Positions 63,242 to 64,000 of a stretch of DNA of 64,000 nucleotides are shown here, piece by piece (within the stretch, counting starts at the first letter, position 1; the number at the start of each line of letters is the position of its first letter). Source of the DNA: Rubripirellula reticaptiva (lineage in GTDB: Bacteria > Planctomycetota > Planctomycetia > Pirellulales > Pirellulaceae); the NCBI RefSeq assembly GCF_007860175.1, contig NZ_SJPX01000005.1:620001-684000 (forward strand), given 5' to 3'. Under the pieces are notes generated by a model. The model did not search any database, was not told the origin of the DNA, and saw only the letters and a list, made by a program, of their open reading frames with translations. Made by a program: the position numbers and the translations under genes.

Positions 63242-64000
63242 CTATTTGGCTGCGGCGCGTTTTTCGACGTCTTTGGCCGCCTTCGTTTTCTCGCCTGGCG
63301 CAGCGAGGAATCCAAGATCATCAAGCCACTCATTCATCCGCTGTGGCCAAGTACCAAACGGAATACCGCCTCGATCGCCAATGGAACCGCCGTGCCCGCC
63401 CCGCGCGTAGATGTGCATTTCGAGATTCGGAATCCCTGCTCGGAGCATCGGCGAGAAATACTCGTCGGCCCAAATCGCGTGGACCCTATCATCGACTCCC
63501 GCGCAAACAATGAAGCTAGGCGGCGCGTTCGCAGGGATTGCAGTTTCCGGCTCGCGAGTGAACGGCGTGGGGCCCGGGTAAACCAAACCGACAAAGTCAG
63601 GACGTGGCGAAACACGAGCCAGTGGATCGGAAGGTTCGCTGTGTTTGCTTTGAAAGTCATCAAAGAACAACGCGGCCGGCGCGGCCAATTCGGCGCCGGC
63701 TGAAAAACCAACGAAGCCAATTTTGTCGGGGTCCAACTTCCACTCGGCGGCGTGATCGCGAACGATGCGTATCGCTTGGAATGCGTCGCGGACGGCGTCG
63801 GTGGTTGGTTCATATCCGTCGACCCGAAGTCGATTGCGCAGCACGATGGTTGACACACCTTGCGTCGCAAAGAACGGCACCAGATCCAACCCCTCGGGCC
63901 CCAACCAAAGGATTTTGTGCCCACCACCTGGTGCAACGATCACCGCGGCGCCGTTGCGTTGGCGATCTTCGGCTAGATGCACTTCAATCGTTGGATTGTG
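63242..64000 (-). CDS. Alpha/beta hydrolase (BD-FAE/esterase-like), truncated by window end
   Basis: The frame is open to the window edge: the last residues upstream of the GTG at 63982 read HNPTIEVHLAEDRQRN, the normal start of the fold, so the gene begins outside. GAAVIVAPGGGHKILWLGPEG is the oxyanion loop, GFSAGAELAAPA carries the nucleophile serine, VDDRVHAIWADEYFSPML the Asp and ARGGHGG the His. It likely deacetylates or de-esterifies plant or algal glycans. Its stop lies five nt from the stop of the converging decarboxylase-fold gene. The C-terminus (EKTKAAKDVEKRAAAK) is basic and polar. Confidence 0.88.
   Translation of the reverse strand, partial: HNPTIEVHLAEDRQRNGAAVIVAPGGGHKILWLGPEGLDLVPFFATQGVSTIVLRNRLRVDGYEPTTDAVRDAFQAIRIVRDHAAEWKLDPDKIGFVGFSAGAELAAPAALFFDDFQSKHSEPSDPLARVSPRPDFVGLVYPGPTPFTREPETAIPANAPPSFIVCAGVDDRVHAIWADEYFSPMLRAGIPNLEMHIYARGGHGGSIGDRGGIPFGTWPQRMNEWLDDLGFLAAPGEKTKAAKDVEKRAAAK

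Overview
The window looks like a piece of a planctomycete chromosome, most likely a Rhodopirellula-like member of the Pirellulaceae. The strongest sign is two consecutive pairs of a planctomycete cytochrome C/DUF1549/DUF1553 (PSD1) protein with a DUF1501 protein, a family pairing typical of that phylum. A secreted formylglycine-type sulfatase, a SGNH/3-keto-disaccharide hydrolase fusion, an EF-hand protein and isolated rsmH and homoserine dehydrogenase genes fit the same picture. The taxonomic call is inference from gene families, not from a marker-gene comparison.

Layout. 1-6.1 kb: an exopolysaccharide/O-antigen region with two glycosyltransferases, a Wzy-like polymerase, a Wzx-like flippase and two SAM methyltransferases, arranged as convergent plus- and minus-strand groups that meet at a hairpin near 2.26 kb. 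6.6-10 kb: a GAF/degenerate-GGDEF protein, a LuxR-type regulator and another glycosyltransferase. 10.2-17.9 kb: a ten-gene Mrp/Mbh-type cation/proton antiporter operon in the order E-F-G-A'(DUF4040)-B-C-D-D-small-D, almost every junction coupled by an ATGA or GTGA overlap. 18-26.3 kb: a metallophosphatase, a YqgE protein, a sulfatase, a seven-EF-hand secreted protein, two conserved hypotheticals, RsmH and a Tat-exported sugar isomerase-like protein. 26.3-31.1 kb: a NatA/NatB-type ABC exporter whose permease is fused to a CPBP protease domain, homoserine dehydrogenase and tRNA-Arg(UCU).

31.5-42.1 kb holds one giant filamentous-haemagglutinin-type adhesin reading frame of about 3,500 codons. 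It is interrupted by a single in-frame amber codon at 33896 and is otherwise open. It carries a TPS secretion domain, a C-type-lectin-like domain with EPN and WND motifs, autotransporter-type strand repeats and YDG/MBG repeats. A full-length GGDEF-EAL protein follows, then an exported alpha/beta hydrolase and a membrane adenylate/guanylate cyclase, so three proteins with nucleotide-second-messenger domains or remnants lie in the window.

47.9-56.1 kb is the double DUF1501/PSD1 block. 56.6-60.2 kb is the conserved translation cluster rpsB-tsf-pyrH-frr, with an intrinsic terminator between tsf and pyrH and a hairpin plus a cluster of short perfect palindromes after frr. 60.5-64 kb carries the SGNH-DUF1080 fusion, a Y4yA-like PLP decarboxylase-fold enzyme and a truncated alpha/beta hydrolase running off the window end. 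I see no CRISPR array, insertion sequence, prophage or rRNA gene.
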